Source: Arthrobacter sp. OAP107
Lineage (GTDB): Bacteria; Actinomycetota; Actinomycetes; Actinomycetales; Micrococcaceae
Assembly: GCF_040546765.1 (NCBI RefSeq)
Contig: NZ_JBEPOK010000001.1
Location: forward strand, 3,782,001 to 3,846,000
DNA: 64,000 nt
Reading direction: 5' to 3'
In this document: positions 8,658-16,344 of the stretch, piece by piece
How the letters are laid out: the number at the start of each line of letters is the position of its first letter
How positions within the stretch are numbered: the first letter of the stretch is position 1
Position numbers and translations under genes: made by a program
Notes under the pieces: generated by a model
The model's database searches: none
What the model was told of the DNA's origin: nothing
What the model saw: only the letters and a program-made list of their open reading frames with translations

Positions 8658-9335
8658 GTGAGTGATACGCAGGACCAGTCCGCCCCCTCGAGCCGCCTCC
8701 AGGCGTCCGCCCCCTCCCCGGCAACAGAAGGCCAGCCCGTTAAGCCCGTAATCCCCGCGGCCGCCGCGAAACGGGCCAATGCCTCGGTGATCGGAATGAT
8801 CATTGCCCTGCTGGTGAGCGTCGCTGCGTTCCTGCCGATCGTCCTGATGAACCCCTCCCCGAAGTCGGATGGCTTCCGCCCCAACATCGACGTCAGCGCC
8901 GTCGCCAGGAACGCCTCGGGTGTGGCCGGATTCACACCGGTGGCCCCCGCGCCGGGAGACACATTCCACCCGAACTACGCCCGCTGGACGGCCGCGACCG
9001 GCACCGGCGTCGCGGCCTGGGAGGTGGGGTACGTAACCCCGAAGGAAAAATTCATCGGCCTGACGCAGACCAGCAAGGCCAACCCCACTTGGCTCCTGCA
9101 GCAGACCAAGAACGCCCCCGTCACCGGCACGCGCAACGCCGGCGGCAAGGACTGGGAACTCCATGACACCGGCAAGGGCGAGAAGAGCATGGTCCTCGCC
9201 TACCGCGGCAGCACCGTGGTCCTGGCGGGAGACGCCAACCTGGAGGAGTTCGCGGTCCTGGCGGCCGCCGTCGTCAAATCCCTGGAAAGTAACCCTACTG
9301 TCATTGTTTCCCCCTCGGCGGGCCCCACACCGTAA
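8658..9335 (+). CDS. DUF4245-type membrane-anchored protein
   Basis: The protein has a cytoplasmic Pro/Ser-rich N-terminus of about 40 residues, one membrane helix (about VIGMIIALLVSVAAFLPIVL), and an extracellular domain with VGYVTPKEKFIGLTQTSKA, the pattern of actinobacterial DUF4245. Function is unknown. I place the start at GTG 8658 rather than the in-frame ATG at 8640, because a GACTAT box (8646-8651) would give a leaderless transcript 6 nt further on, and no ribosome-binding site precedes 8640. This start choice is moderately sure. The neighbourhood with glpX is common in Micrococcaceae. Its stop codon is part of the next gene's -10 box. Confidence 0.75.
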   Translation: MSDTQDQSAPSSRLQASAPSPATEGQPVKPVIPAAAAKRANASVIGMIIALLVSVAAFLPIVLMNPSPKSDGFRPNIDVSAVARNASGVAGFTPVAPAPGDTFHPNYARWTAATGTGVAAWEVGYVTPKEKFIGLTQTSKANPTWLLQQTKNAPVTGTRNAGGKDWELHDTGKGEKSMVLAYRGSTVVLAGDANLEEFAVLAAAVVKSLESNPTVIVSPSAGPTP

Positions 9336-9347
9336 GGTGGGGCCGTG
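9333..9347 (+). promoter_or_regulatory. Leaderless promoter -10 for carbonic anhydrase
   Basis: TAAGGT at 9333-9338 is followed by exactly 6 nt and GTG at 9345. The TAA of the upstream stop codon forms the first half of the box. Confidence 0.5.
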
Positions 9348-9959
9348 ACGACATACCTGACTCCTGCCCTGGCCTGGCGCCGTCTGCGCGAAGGCAACGA
9401 ACGCTTCGTAACCGGTGAATCCTCGCACCCGAACCAGGATGCCTCGCGGCGGTCCTCGCTCGTGGAGAACCAGCACCCTTTCGCGGTGATCTTCGGCTGC
9501 TCGGACTCGCGGCTCGCCGCTGAAATCATTTTCGACGTCGGACTCGGTGACGTTTTCGTCGTCCGGACCGCCGGCCAGGTCATCGACGACGCCGTCCTCG
9601 GCTCACTCGAGTACAGCATCGGCGTGCTCGGCGTGCCGCTGATCGTGGTGCTCGGCCACGACAGCTGCGGCGCGGTCACGGCCACGAAGTCCGCCGTTGA
9701 GACCGGCCAGATGCCGGCCGGCTTCATCCGGGACCTCGTGGAGCGCATCACGCCGTCGGTCCTCACCTCCCTGCGGAACGAGCAGACGGAGGTCAACGAC
9801 ATGGTGGTGGAGCACGTCAAGCAGACCTCCCAGCGCCTTGTGGACAGCTCGCGTGTGATTTCGGACGCAATCGAGTCCGGCCGCGCAGCGGTCGTCGGCC
9901 TCTCCTACAGCCTCGCCGAAGGCCACGCGGAGCTTGTTTCCGGAATCGGCGACCTCTGA
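9345..9959 (+). CDS. Beta-class carbonic anhydrase
   Basis: A zinc enzyme that hydrates carbon dioxide to bicarbonate, here likely supplying bicarbonate to carboxylases (PurK at 0.5 kb is one user). The 204-residue protein has the complete beta-class zinc site: FGCSDSR (Cys52, Asp54, Arg56) and LGHDSCGAV (His and Cys near residues 105-108), plus the RTAGQV strand between them. No signal peptide is present, so it is cytoplasmic. The GTG start is set by the TAAGGT box 6 nt upstream. It is followed after 87 bp by fumC, with its own promoter. Confidence 0.95.
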   Translation: MTTYLTPALAWRRLREGNERFVTGESSHPNQDASRRSSLVENQHPFAVIFGCSDSRLAAEIIFDVGLGDVFVVRTAGQVIDDAVLGSLEYSIGVLGVPLIVVLGHDSCGAVTATKSAVETGQMPAGFIRDLVERITPSVLTSLRNEQTEVNDMVVEHVKQTSQRLVDSSRVISDAIESGRAAVVGLSYSLAEGHAELVSGIGDL

Positions 9960-10034
9960 AAGAAGTCCGAAAGCGCCCGGGCGTGCCGCCTGTAGCAAGC
10001 CGTTCACGGTTTTCGATGCGGCGCCCGGGCGTCC

Positions 10035-10049
10035 TAAGCTAGCCCCATG
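10035..10049 (+). promoter_or_regulatory. Leaderless promoter -10 for fumC
   Basis: TAAGCT at 10035-10040, 6 nt, then ATG at 10047. No ribosome-binding sequence is present between them. Confidence 0.55.
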
Positions 10050-11474
10050 ACTTCCACTGAAGAGTTCCGCATTGAACATGACACGATGGGCGAAGTCCGC
10101 GTCCCCGTGAACGCCCTGTACCGCGCACAGACGCAGCGTGCAGTCGAGAACTTCCCGATCTCCGGAAAAACCCTGGAACGTGCGCACATTGAGGCGCTGG
10201 CCCGGGTCAAGAAGGCCGCTGCCCAGGCCAACGCTGAACTGGGTGTGCTCGACGGCGAGCTGGCCAAGGCGATCGCGGACGCTGCCGACGAGGTGGCTAC
10301 GGGCAAGTACGACGGCGACTTCCCCATCGACGTCTTCCAGACCGGTTCGGGCACGTCCTCGAACATGAACACCAACGAGGTCCTCGCCGAACTGGCGTCG
10401 CGCGCCCTCAAGGCTGCCGGCAGCGACAAGGTGGTCCACCCCAACGACCACGTCAACGCCTCGCAGTCCTCCAACGACGTGTTCCCGACGTCCGTCCACG
10501 TGGCAGCCACTTCGGCCCTGATCAACGACCTCATCCCGGCCCTCGGCTACCTCGCCGAATCGCTGGAGCGCAAGGCCGTTGAGTTCAAGGACGTCGTCAA
10601 GTCCGGCCGCACGCACCTCATGGACGCCACCCCGGTCACCCTGGGCCAGGAATTCGGCGGCTACGCTGCGCAGGTGCGCTACGGCATCGAGCGCATCAAT
10701 GCCGCGCTCCCCCGCGTTGCCGAAGTTCCCCTCGGCGGCACCGCCGTGGGCACCGGCATCAACACCCCGGCCGGCTTCCCGGAGCGCGTCATCGAACTGC
10801 TCGCCACGGACACCGGCCTGCCGCTGACCGAGGCCCGCGACCACTTCGAGGCCCAGGCAAACCGCGACGGCCTCATCGAAGCGTCCAGCCAGCTGCGCAA
10901 CATCGCAATCTCCTTCATGAAGATCAACAATGACCTGCGCTGGATGGGCTCCGGCCCCAACACCGGCCTCGGCGAAATCGCCATTCCGGACCTGCAGCCG
11001 GGCTCCTCCATCATGCCGGGCAAGGTCAACCCCGTCATCTGCGAAGCGTCCATCATGGTCTGCGCCCAGGTCATCGGCAACGACACCGCGATCGCCTGGT
11101 CCGGCACCAACGGCGCCTTCGAACTGAACGTCGGCATCCCGGTCATGGCCGCCAACCTGCTCGAGTCCGTCCGCCTGCTGGCCAACACCAGCCGGGTCAT
11201 GGCCGACAAGATGATCGACGGCATCACCGCCAACGTCGAGCGCGCCCGCTTCCTCGCCGAGGCTTCGCCGTCCATCGTTACCCCGCTGAACAAGTTCATC
11301 GGCTACGAAAACGCCGCCAAGATCGCCAAGACGGCTGTTGCCGAGGGCCTCACCGTCCGCCAGGCCACAGTGAAACTCGGCTTCGTCGGCGACGGCGACG
11401 GCAAGGTTTCCGAGGCCGACCTGGACAAGGCACTGGACGTCACCACCATGACAGCTCCGGCCCACAAGGCCTAG
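10047..11474 (+). CDS. fumC: Class II fumarate hydratase
   Basis: FumC converts fumarate to malate in the TCA cycle, next to the succinate dehydrogenase reaction encoded at 59.6-63.2 kb. The 475-residue length is normal for an iron-independent class II enzyme. The N-terminal EHDTMGEVRVP and TGSGTSSNMNTNEV are family hallmarks, with SQSSNDVFPTSVH near residue 140, TPVTLGQEFGGYA near 195, and the mobile-loop signature GSSIMPGKVNP near residue 320. The gene has its own leaderless promoter and a strong terminator, so it looks monocistronic. Confidence 0.97.
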   Translation: MTSTEEFRIEHDTMGEVRVPVNALYRAQTQRAVENFPISGKTLERAHIEALARVKKAAAQANAELGVLDGELAKAIADAADEVATGKYDGDFPIDVFQTGSGTSSNMNTNEVLAELASRALKAAGSDKVVHPNDHVNASQSSNDVFPTSVHVAATSALINDLIPALGYLAESLERKAVEFKDVVKSGRTHLMDATPVTLGQEFGGYAAQVRYGIERINAALPRVAEVPLGGTAVGTGINTPAGFPERVIELLATDTGLPLTEARDHFEAQANRDGLIEASSQLRNIAISFMKINNDLRWMGSGPNTGLGEIAIPDLQPGSSIMPGKVNPVICEASIMVCAQVIGNDTAIAWSGTNGAFELNVGIPVMAANLLESVRLLANTSRVMADKMIDGITANVERARFLAEASPSIVTPLNKFIGYENAAKIAKTAVAEGLTVRQATVKLGFVGDGDGKVSEADLDKALDVTTMTAPAHKA

Positions 11475-11495
11475 GTCTCCACCGCTTTCAAAAGT

Positions 11496-11545
11496 ACGAC
11501 GGCGGCCGCCCACCTTCTGTTGCGAAGGCGGGCGGCCGCCGTCGT
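11496..11545 (+). terminator. Strong hairpin terminator of fumC
   Basis: A 16-bp perfect stem (11496-11511 with 11530-11545, core GGCGGCCGCC) is topped by a second short stem CCTTC/GAAGG. The following bases are GC-rich with only a short T stretch, as is common in actinobacterial terminators. Confidence 0.8.
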
Positions 11546-11600
11546 TCGCGTTTAACTTCTCCCTTCCCCTCCCCGCCCACCTGCCGGCCATTCCTTAAAG

Positions 11601-11625
11601 TTGCACTACTCGGCCTTTAGTGCAA
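11601..11625. promoter_or_regulatory. Operator-like palindrome upstream of the TetR gene
   Basis: TTGCACTA (11601-11608) and its exact reverse complement TAGTGCAA (11618-11625) are separated by 9 nt, with flanking AAGT/ACTT partly extending the symmetry. It lies 12 nt before the likely GTG start of the TetR gene, a usual place for an autoregulatory site. Confidence 0.55.
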
Positions 11626-11636
11626 AACTTTACTTT

Positions 11637-12329
11637 GTGGATGAGAGTGCAATTATTGTCGGCGGGCTGCGCGAGCGCAAACGGGCCGCGACGCGGGCGG
11701 CGATTACCGCCGTCGCGCGTTCCCTGACCTCCGAGCGCGGCCTGAGCGGCTACACCGTGGAGGACGTCTGCGAGCAGGCGGGCATCTCCCGGCGGACGTT
11801 CTTCAACTACTTCCCCACCAAGGAAGATGCCATCCTGGGCCACGTGGACGACGAACTGCCCGAGGACGTTTTCGACGAATTCCTCCGCGGCGGACAGGGT
11901 TCCCCACAGGGGCAGATCTCGGCCACCCTGCTCCAGGACCTCCTCCAGCTCTCGCTCAGCATGTCCGAGAGGATGAGCAGCTCCGAGGAGGAAACCCGCC
12001 AGCTGATCGGGGTTATCAAGAAGGAACCCCAGCTGATGCTCAAGATCATCGGCGCCACGGAGGAGCGGGAAGCCCACTTCGCCCAGCTCCTCGCCAAACG
12101 GGAAGGCGTTCCGGCCGACCACCCCGTGGTGCGGATGGCCGTGGTGGTCATGGGCAACATCGCCCGGCACACCAGCCTCGCCTACTTCTCCGAAGGCAAC
12201 ACCCGCACGTACCGCGACCTGATGCTCGAAAACTTCGAAGCCGCCAGGCTCCTGCTCTCCCAGCCCTATTCCCGCCCCGCCTCCGAGACATCCCACACCG
12301 AAGCCCCCTCCGCAGAAGGACAGCCGTGA
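11637..12329 (+). CDS. TetR family transcriptional regulator
   Basis: A one-component repressor with an N-terminal helix-turn-helix: LRERKRAATRAAITAVA then YTVEDVCEQAGISRRTFFNYFPTKE-like recognition helix region (about residues 8-60), the classic TetR layout. The C-terminal ligand domain is not diagnostic. I use GTG 11637; a longer frame opens at ATG 11601 but would run through the palindrome. Its stop overlaps the start of the MFS exporter gene by 4 bp (GTGA), so it most likely controls that exporter and itself through the palindrome at 11601-11625, released by a substrate of the pump. Confidence 0.9.
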   Translation: MDESAIIVGGLRERKRAATRAAITAVARSLTSERGLSGYTVEDVCEQAGISRRTFFNYFPTKEDAILGHVDDELPEDVFDEFLRGGQGSPQGQISATLLQDLLQLSLSMSERMSSSEEETRQLIGVIKKEPQLMLKIIGATEEREAHFAQLLAKREGVPADHPVVRMAVVVMGNIARHTSLAYFSEGNTRTYRDLMLENFEAARLLLSQPYSRPASETSHTEAPSAEGQP

Positions 12330-14026
12330 GCACCGCCGTCAGTTCCAAAGCCGCAGCCGGACCGCTGCTGCTGACCCAGAAACGCATCTGGATCATCTTC
12401 TCCGCGCTGATCGCCGGCATGCTGCTCTCCAGCCTAGACCAGACCATCGTCTCCACGGCCATGCCCACCATCGTCGGCAAGCTCGGCGGCGTCGAGCACC
12501 AGGCCTGGATCACCACCGCCTACCTGCTCGCCACCACCATCGTCATGCCGGTCTACGGCAAGTTCGGCGACATCCTGGGCCGCCGGAACCTGTTCCTCGT
12601 GGCCATCGCGCTCTTCACGCTTGCCTCGGTGGGCTGCGCCTTCGCCACGGACTTCTGGGGTTTCGTGATCTTCCGCGCCGTCCAGGGCCTGGGCGGCGGC
12701 GGCCTGATGATCCTCTCGCAGGCCATCATCGCGGACATCGTTCCCGCCAAGGAACGCGGCAAGTACATGGGCCCCCTCGGCGCGATCTTCGGCCTCTCCG
12801 CCGTGGCCGGGCCGCTGCTGGGCGGCTTCTTCGTTGACCACCTCACGTGGGAATGGGCCTTCTACATCAACATCCCCATCGGCATCGCCGCCTTCACCAT
12901 CGCCTGGTTCACCCTGACGCTGCCGAACAAGAAGGCCGAAAAACGGATCGACATCCTGGGCGTCCTGTTCCTCTCCGTCGCCACCACCTGCCTGATCTTC
13001 TTCACGGACTTTGGCGGCAAGAAGGACGAGGGCTGGGACTCGCCCCTCACCTGGGCTTTCGGCGCCGGCCTGATCCTGGCAGCCGCGGCCTTCGTGGCCG
13101 TCGAGCGCCGCGCGGAAGACCCCATCATTCCGCTGAGCCTGTTCCGGAACCGTATCTTCGTGAACTCCACGGCCATCGGCTTCACCCTGGGCCTGGGCAT
13201 GTTCGCCGCCATCGCCTTCGTGCCCACGTTCCTGCAGATGGCCTCGGGCACGTCCGCCGCCGAGTCCGGGCTCCTGATGCTCCCGATGATGGCCGGCCTG
13301 ATGGGAACGTCGATCTACTCCGGCATCCGGATTTCCAAGACCGGCAAGTACAAGATGTTCCCCATCCTCGGCGCCAGCCTGACCATCGCCGCCATGCTGT
13401 GGTTCACCACGCTGTCGGCCTCGACGCCCATCTGGGTCATCTGCGTCCAGCTGTTCCTGTTCGGCTCGGGCCTCGGCCTGATCATGCAGGTCATCGTCCT
13501 CGTGGTGCAGAACTCCGTGCCGGCGGACCAGATCGGCACGGCCACCAGCACCAACAACTACTTCCGCGAGGTGGGCGCCGCGCTGGGCGTGGCGGTGTTC
13601 GGCTCCATCTTCACCAACCGGTTGGCCGAGTCCCTGACGAACGCCTTCACCGGCGCCGGAGCATCGGCCAGCCAGGCTTCCCGGTCCACCAGGACACTGG
13701 ATCCGCAGACCCTCGGCCAGCTTCCTGAACAGCTCCGGGACGCGATCGTCAACGCCTACGCGGACTCGCTGGCGCCCGTGTTCTGGTACCTCGTCCCGTT
13801 CATCGCCGTCGCACTGGTCCTGGCCGTCACCCTGAAGCAGATCCCGCTCTCGGACACCGCCGGGATGGTGGCCCGCGGCGAGGCAGTGGGCGGCGAGGAG
13901 GCCGAGCTTCTGGAAGCCGCCCTGCGCGAGGCTGCAGTCCGTGAGCCGGCAAAGCGCGAACCGGCAATGCCTGACGCTGACGGTGTGAAAGACGACGACG
14001 GCGAACTGGCCGGCCAGCGCCGCTGA
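12326..14026 (+). CDS. MFS multidrug exporter, DHA2 (EmrB/QacA-like) family
   Basis: A proton-driven drug or metabolite exporter with about 14 membrane helices in residues 15-505. DHA2 markers include LDQTIVSTAMPTI (motif D1, near residue 38), GKFGDILGRRNLFL (motif A, near 75), RAVQGLGGGGLMILS (motif B, near 115) and GAIFGLSAVAGPLLGG (motif C, near 150). The 566-residue length includes a charged cytoplasmic tail of about 60 residues rich in Glu and Ala (AVREPAKREPAMP). Translation is coupled to the TetR gene. The substrate is not predictable. A tandem repeat array follows the stop. Confidence 0.93.
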   Translation: MSTAVSSKAAAGPLLLTQKRIWIIFSALIAGMLLSSLDQTIVSTAMPTIVGKLGGVEHQAWITTAYLLATTIVMPVYGKFGDILGRRNLFLVAIALFTLASVGCAFATDFWGFVIFRAVQGLGGGGLMILSQAIIADIVPAKERGKYMGPLGAIFGLSAVAGPLLGGFFVDHLTWEWAFYINIPIGIAAFTIAWFTLTLPNKKAEKRIDILGVLFLSVATTCLIFFTDFGGKKDEGWDSPLTWAFGAGLILAAAAFVAVERRAEDPIIPLSLFRNRIFVNSTAIGFTLGLGMFAAIAFVPTFLQMASGTSAAESGLLMLPMMAGLMGTSIYSGIRISKTGKYKMFPILGASLTIAAMLWFTTLSASTPIWVICVQLFLFGSGLGLIMQVIVLVVQNSVPADQIGTATSTNNYFREVGAALGVAVFGSIFTNRLAESLTNAFTGAGASASQASRSTRTLDPQTLGQLPEQLRDAIVNAYADSLAPVFWYLVPFIAVALVLAVTLKQIPLSDTAGMVARGEAVGGEEAELLEAALREAAVREPAKREPAMPDADGVKDDDGELAGQRR

Positions 14027-14041
14027 CCTGCCGCTTGGCGC

Positions 14042-14166
14042 GGGTTGGGGCCCCAACTGTCCGTTCGCGCGGCGGGTTGGGGCCCCAACTGTCCGTTCGC
14101 GCGGCGGGTTGGGGCCTCAAGTGTACGTTCGCGCGGCGGGTTGGGGCCTCAAGTGTACGTTCGCGC
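14042..14166. repeat. Tandem array of four 32-bp GCGCGAAC-type units
   Basis: Four head-to-tail copies at 14042, 14074, 14106 and 14138. Each has GGGTTGGGGCC(C/T)CAA, a short variable piece, then GTTCGCGC. Copies 1-2 carry CTGTCC and copies 3-4 carry GTGTAC at the variable piece, so the array arose by duplication of two versions. Direct orientation only, no spacers. It lies between convergent 3' ends of the MFS gene and the prepilin peptidase gene. Confidence 0.9.
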
Positions 14167-14182
14167 TGGGCGTGGCCAGGAC

Positions 14183-14734
14183 TCAGGCGGGGAGGAGGAC
14201 CATCGCCGCGGCTGCACCGGCCAGCATGAACGGCCCGAACGGAATGGCCGACTTGAGCGTCCCGCGCCGCAGTGCCAGCAGGCCGATGCTCCAGATCCCG
14301 CCGAGCAGGAACGCGGCGAACGTCCCCGCGAAAACGTGCGGCCAGCCGAGGTAACCCAGGTACAGACCCAGGACGCCGGCCAGTTTCACGTCACCGAACC
14401 CCATGCCCGGCGGGTACACGAGGCGCAGCACGAAGTAGAAGAGCCACAGCACCGCTCCCCCTGCCACAATCCTCAGCGCAGGAACGCCGAAAAGCCGGGC
14501 CGCGCCGTCGGGCACTCCCGACGGATCCCCGACGGCGAGAATGAGCACGGCCCCCAGCAGCAGCACCCCGGCCACGCCGTAGGAGGGGAAGATGATCCGG
14601 TTCGGCAGGAGGTGGTGACGGACATCGATGACCGTGAGCCGCACCGCGATCACGGCGAAGTAGGCGCACGCGGCCAGCAGCAGCCAGAACGCCGGCGGTG
14701 CCGCTTCCCACAGTTCCCCCAGTCGTTGGATCAC
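14183..14734 (-). CDS. A24 family prepilin peptidase (TadV/CpaA-like, peptidase domain only)
   Basis: Membrane aspartic protease that cuts type IV or Flp pilin-like leaders on the cytoplasmic face. At 183 residues it has only the peptidase domain and lacks the N-terminal zinc-ribbon methylase half of PilD. The two catalytic aspartates are seen in IDVRHHLLPNRI (near residue 37) and MGFGDVKLAG (near residue 111). About six hydrophobic helices surround them. No pilin, tad or secretion genes are present in the window, so its substrates must be encoded elsewhere. It is divergent from the unknown gene at 14793. Confidence 0.88.
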   Translation of the reverse strand: MIQRLGELWEAAPPAFWLLLAACAYFAVIAVRLTVIDVRHHLLPNRIIFPSYGVAGVLLLGAVLILAVGDPSGVPDGAARLFGVPALRIVAGGAVLWLFYFVLRLVYPPGMGFGDVKLAGVLGLYLGYLGWPHVFAGTFAAFLLGGIWSIGLLALRRGTLKSAIPFGPFMLAGAAAAMVLLPA

Positions 14735-14780
14735 ACTCGGATGCTACTGGATTGCCCGGCCTGCCGCTGGGGGCCGCGCG

Positions 14781-14795
14781 TAAACTGTGGATATG
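14781..14795 (+). promoter_or_regulatory. Leaderless promoter -10 for the gene at 14793
   Basis: TAAACT at 14781-14786, 6 nt, ATG at 14793. This spacing favours 14793 over an in-frame GTG at 14787. Confidence 0.5.
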
Positions 14796-15575
14796 GGGAC
14801 CTGGGATGCCAAACACCGGCAGGAACACGGCGGCGGTGCGACGCCCACGTCGGCCGCCTCCTTTCGCAACCTTTGCCGCTCGTCCCCGTGGAAGTGGCAG
14901 TCCCTGCGCTTCGAATACACCGAAACTCCCGGCGGGGACATGGTCCGTGCCTGGCTGCGCCGTCCCGGCGCGCTCCGGCTCGAGTCCGGCGACGGCACCC
15001 TGCTCAGCAGCACCACCGGCATCAACGATTCCCGCGATGGCCTGTACACCAGCGCCAAGCGGAAGTCGTGGCTCCTTCCCGCGCACCTGGTGACCCCGGT
15101 TTACGACGACGGCGGGCTGGTGCGGCGCCGCCCCGAGGCCGCGTACGGCGAACCGTCGTTCGGAAACGGCCGCTTCGCCGCCGCACTGGACCCGGTGGAG
15201 CTGGCAGGCAATGCCCCGGTGCCGCTGGAGTTTCCCAACGCCAACGCCGTCGAGGTGCTGGAGCCCGTTCAGGAAGTGATGTACGAAGGCCGTCCGGCGC
15301 TGGAAACCGTGGTCTCCCCGAACCCCGGCTACCGGCCGCTGGAGCCGGTCACCCCGATCTGCGGCCCGGGCCGGACCAGGATCCGCATCGATGCCGGAAC
15401 CGGCATCTGCGTCTCCGCCGAACCGCTCGACGGCGAGGGGCAGCTTCCGGGGCACCGCATCCGGATTCTGGCCGTGGACGAGTATATGCTGGACGATCTT
15501 TTCGTGGCTGCGCCGATGAACCTCACCGACGTGCGGGAGCACATCCAGTGGCCGCTGCGGCCCAACCCCGCCTGA
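14793..15575 (+). CDS. Uncharacterised protein, possibly LolA/RseB-like fold
   Basis: I do not recognise this 260-residue protein with confidence. It has no signal peptide or membrane helix. Features are a polar start, WKWQSLRFEYTETPGG, VRAWLRRPGALRLESGDG, then a LLSSTTGINDSRDGLYTS segment, and a C-terminal ICVSAEPLDGEGQLPGHRIRI stretch. Alternating strands of the kind 'RAWLRRPGALRLES' recall LolA or RseB-like lipoprotein-binding folds, but this is a guess from rhythm rather than a match. The start is placed at ATG 14793 from the TANNNT box. It stands alone between the prepilin peptidase and another unknown gene. Confidence 0.7.
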   Translation: MGTWDAKHRQEHGGGATPTSAASFRNLCRSSPWKWQSLRFEYTETPGGDMVRAWLRRPGALRLESGDGTLLSSTTGINDSRDGLYTSAKRKSWLLPAHLVTPVYDDGGLVRRRPEAAYGEPSFGNGRFAAALDPVELAGNAPVPLEFPNANAVEVLEPVQEVMYEGRPALETVVSPNPGYRPLEPVTPICGPGRTRIRIDAGTGICVSAEPLDGEGQLPGHRIRILAVDEYMLDDLFVAAPMNLTDVREHIQWPLRPNPA

Positions 15576-15668
15576 CCGGCTCTCCCTGAACAACCTCGTC
15601 TGACAGGCCACCCGGAATGCGGGGGTCCGCGCAGGTTTTTTCCAACCTGACGGCTTCACACTCGTGCC

Positions 15669-16226
15669 ATGTCAACCATGGCCCCAGACGTATCGACACC
15701 ACCTGACACGGCAGGCCCCGGCAGGACCGGTGCCCGGCGGCGAAGGAAACTGCTGCTTATCCCGATCAGCCTGCTCTGCGCCTTGGGACTCGTGCTGGGA
15801 TACCTCTTCCTCACGGCCAAGCCGGAGGCGAGCACCCCGCTGGGCGCGAGCGCTGCCGTTCCCGGCGGAACGGCTCGGATCAACGGCATCATCCCGCTGG
15901 AAAAGGACGGCTGGCTTCCGCCGGAACGCGTCCAGGTCCTGGACGAGGGCCCGTCAGCCGGGACCCACCGGGTCCGGATCCTGGTGCAGTTCACCGCACT
16001 GGAAGGTGAGGGCGCTGCGGTGGACACGTCGCAGTTCTCGGTGACGGGCCTGGGTGCCAACAGCATTCATCCGCTGTGGACATCGCCCGGGAAGACGCAG
16101 CTCAAGCCGGGCGATACCGCGGACGCCACCATGGTCTTCGAGCTGCCCAACCAGGCGATCGCCCTGGTGCTGGAAGGGCCCGGCAACACCCGGCTGTCCC
16201 TCGGCTTGTCGCACCACACGGGCTGA
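15669..16226 (+). CDS. Unknown single-pass membrane protein with extracellular domain
   Basis: 185 residues: a Pro/Thr-rich N-terminus, an RRRRK patch (about residues 25-29) followed by one helix (LLLIPISLLCALGLVLGYLFL), then an exported domain of about 130 residues. Positive-inside charge puts the N-terminus in the cytoplasm. The exported part has alternating beta-type segments (THRVRILVQFTALEGEGAAV, MVFELPNQAIALVLEG) and could be an immunoglobulin-like sandwich, but I cannot name a family. The start could be ATG 15669 or ATG 15678. A weak -10-like CACACT precedes it by 6 nt. Confidence 0.65.
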   Translation: MSTMAPDVSTPPDTAGPGRTGARRRRKLLLIPISLLCALGLVLGYLFLTAKPEASTPLGASAAVPGGTARINGIIPLEKDGWLPPERVQVLDEGPSAGTHRVRILVQFTALEGEGAAVDTSQFSVTGLGANSIHPLWTSPGKTQLKPGDTADATMVFELPNQAIALVLEGPGNTRLSLGLSHHTG

Positions 16227-16257
16227 CGCCCGCGCTGCCGGACCGGGCGGTCCCGGC

Positions 16258-16300
16258 GCAGGTGCCCCCAGTGCAGGTGCCGCCAGTGCAGGTGCCGCCC
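16258..16300 (+). repeat. 15-bp short tandem repeat
   Basis: About 2.9 copies of GCAGGTGCCGCCAGT, the first with one G to C change. It lies in the space between the unknown membrane protein gene and the GNAT gene and may be a small length-variable locus. Confidence 0.7.
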
Positions 16301-16329
16301 TCGGCCCCCACCCCGTGGCGCCCATCCGT

Positions 16330-16344
16330 TAGGCTTCCGGCATG
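16330..16344 (+). promoter_or_regulatory. Leaderless promoter -10 for the GNAT gene
   Basis: TAGGCT at 16330-16335, 6 nt, ATG at 16342. Confidence 0.5.

Noticed and set aside
9603..11591. 662-codon open frame on the minus strand across fumC
   Set aside because: It is exactly antisense to a certain fumarase gene, and GC-rich third codon positions create long false frames. The same holds for long antisense frames over purK, galT, M20/manC and sdhA.
13950..13970. Another GCGCGAAC element inside the MFS gene end
   Set aside because: GCGCGAAC occurs within codons of the charged tail, without an inverted partner or the TTGGGGCCCCAA core, so it may be chance.
14042..14166. CRISPR-like array
   Set aside because: The four 32-bp units are directly adjacent with no unique spacers, and no cas genes are present.
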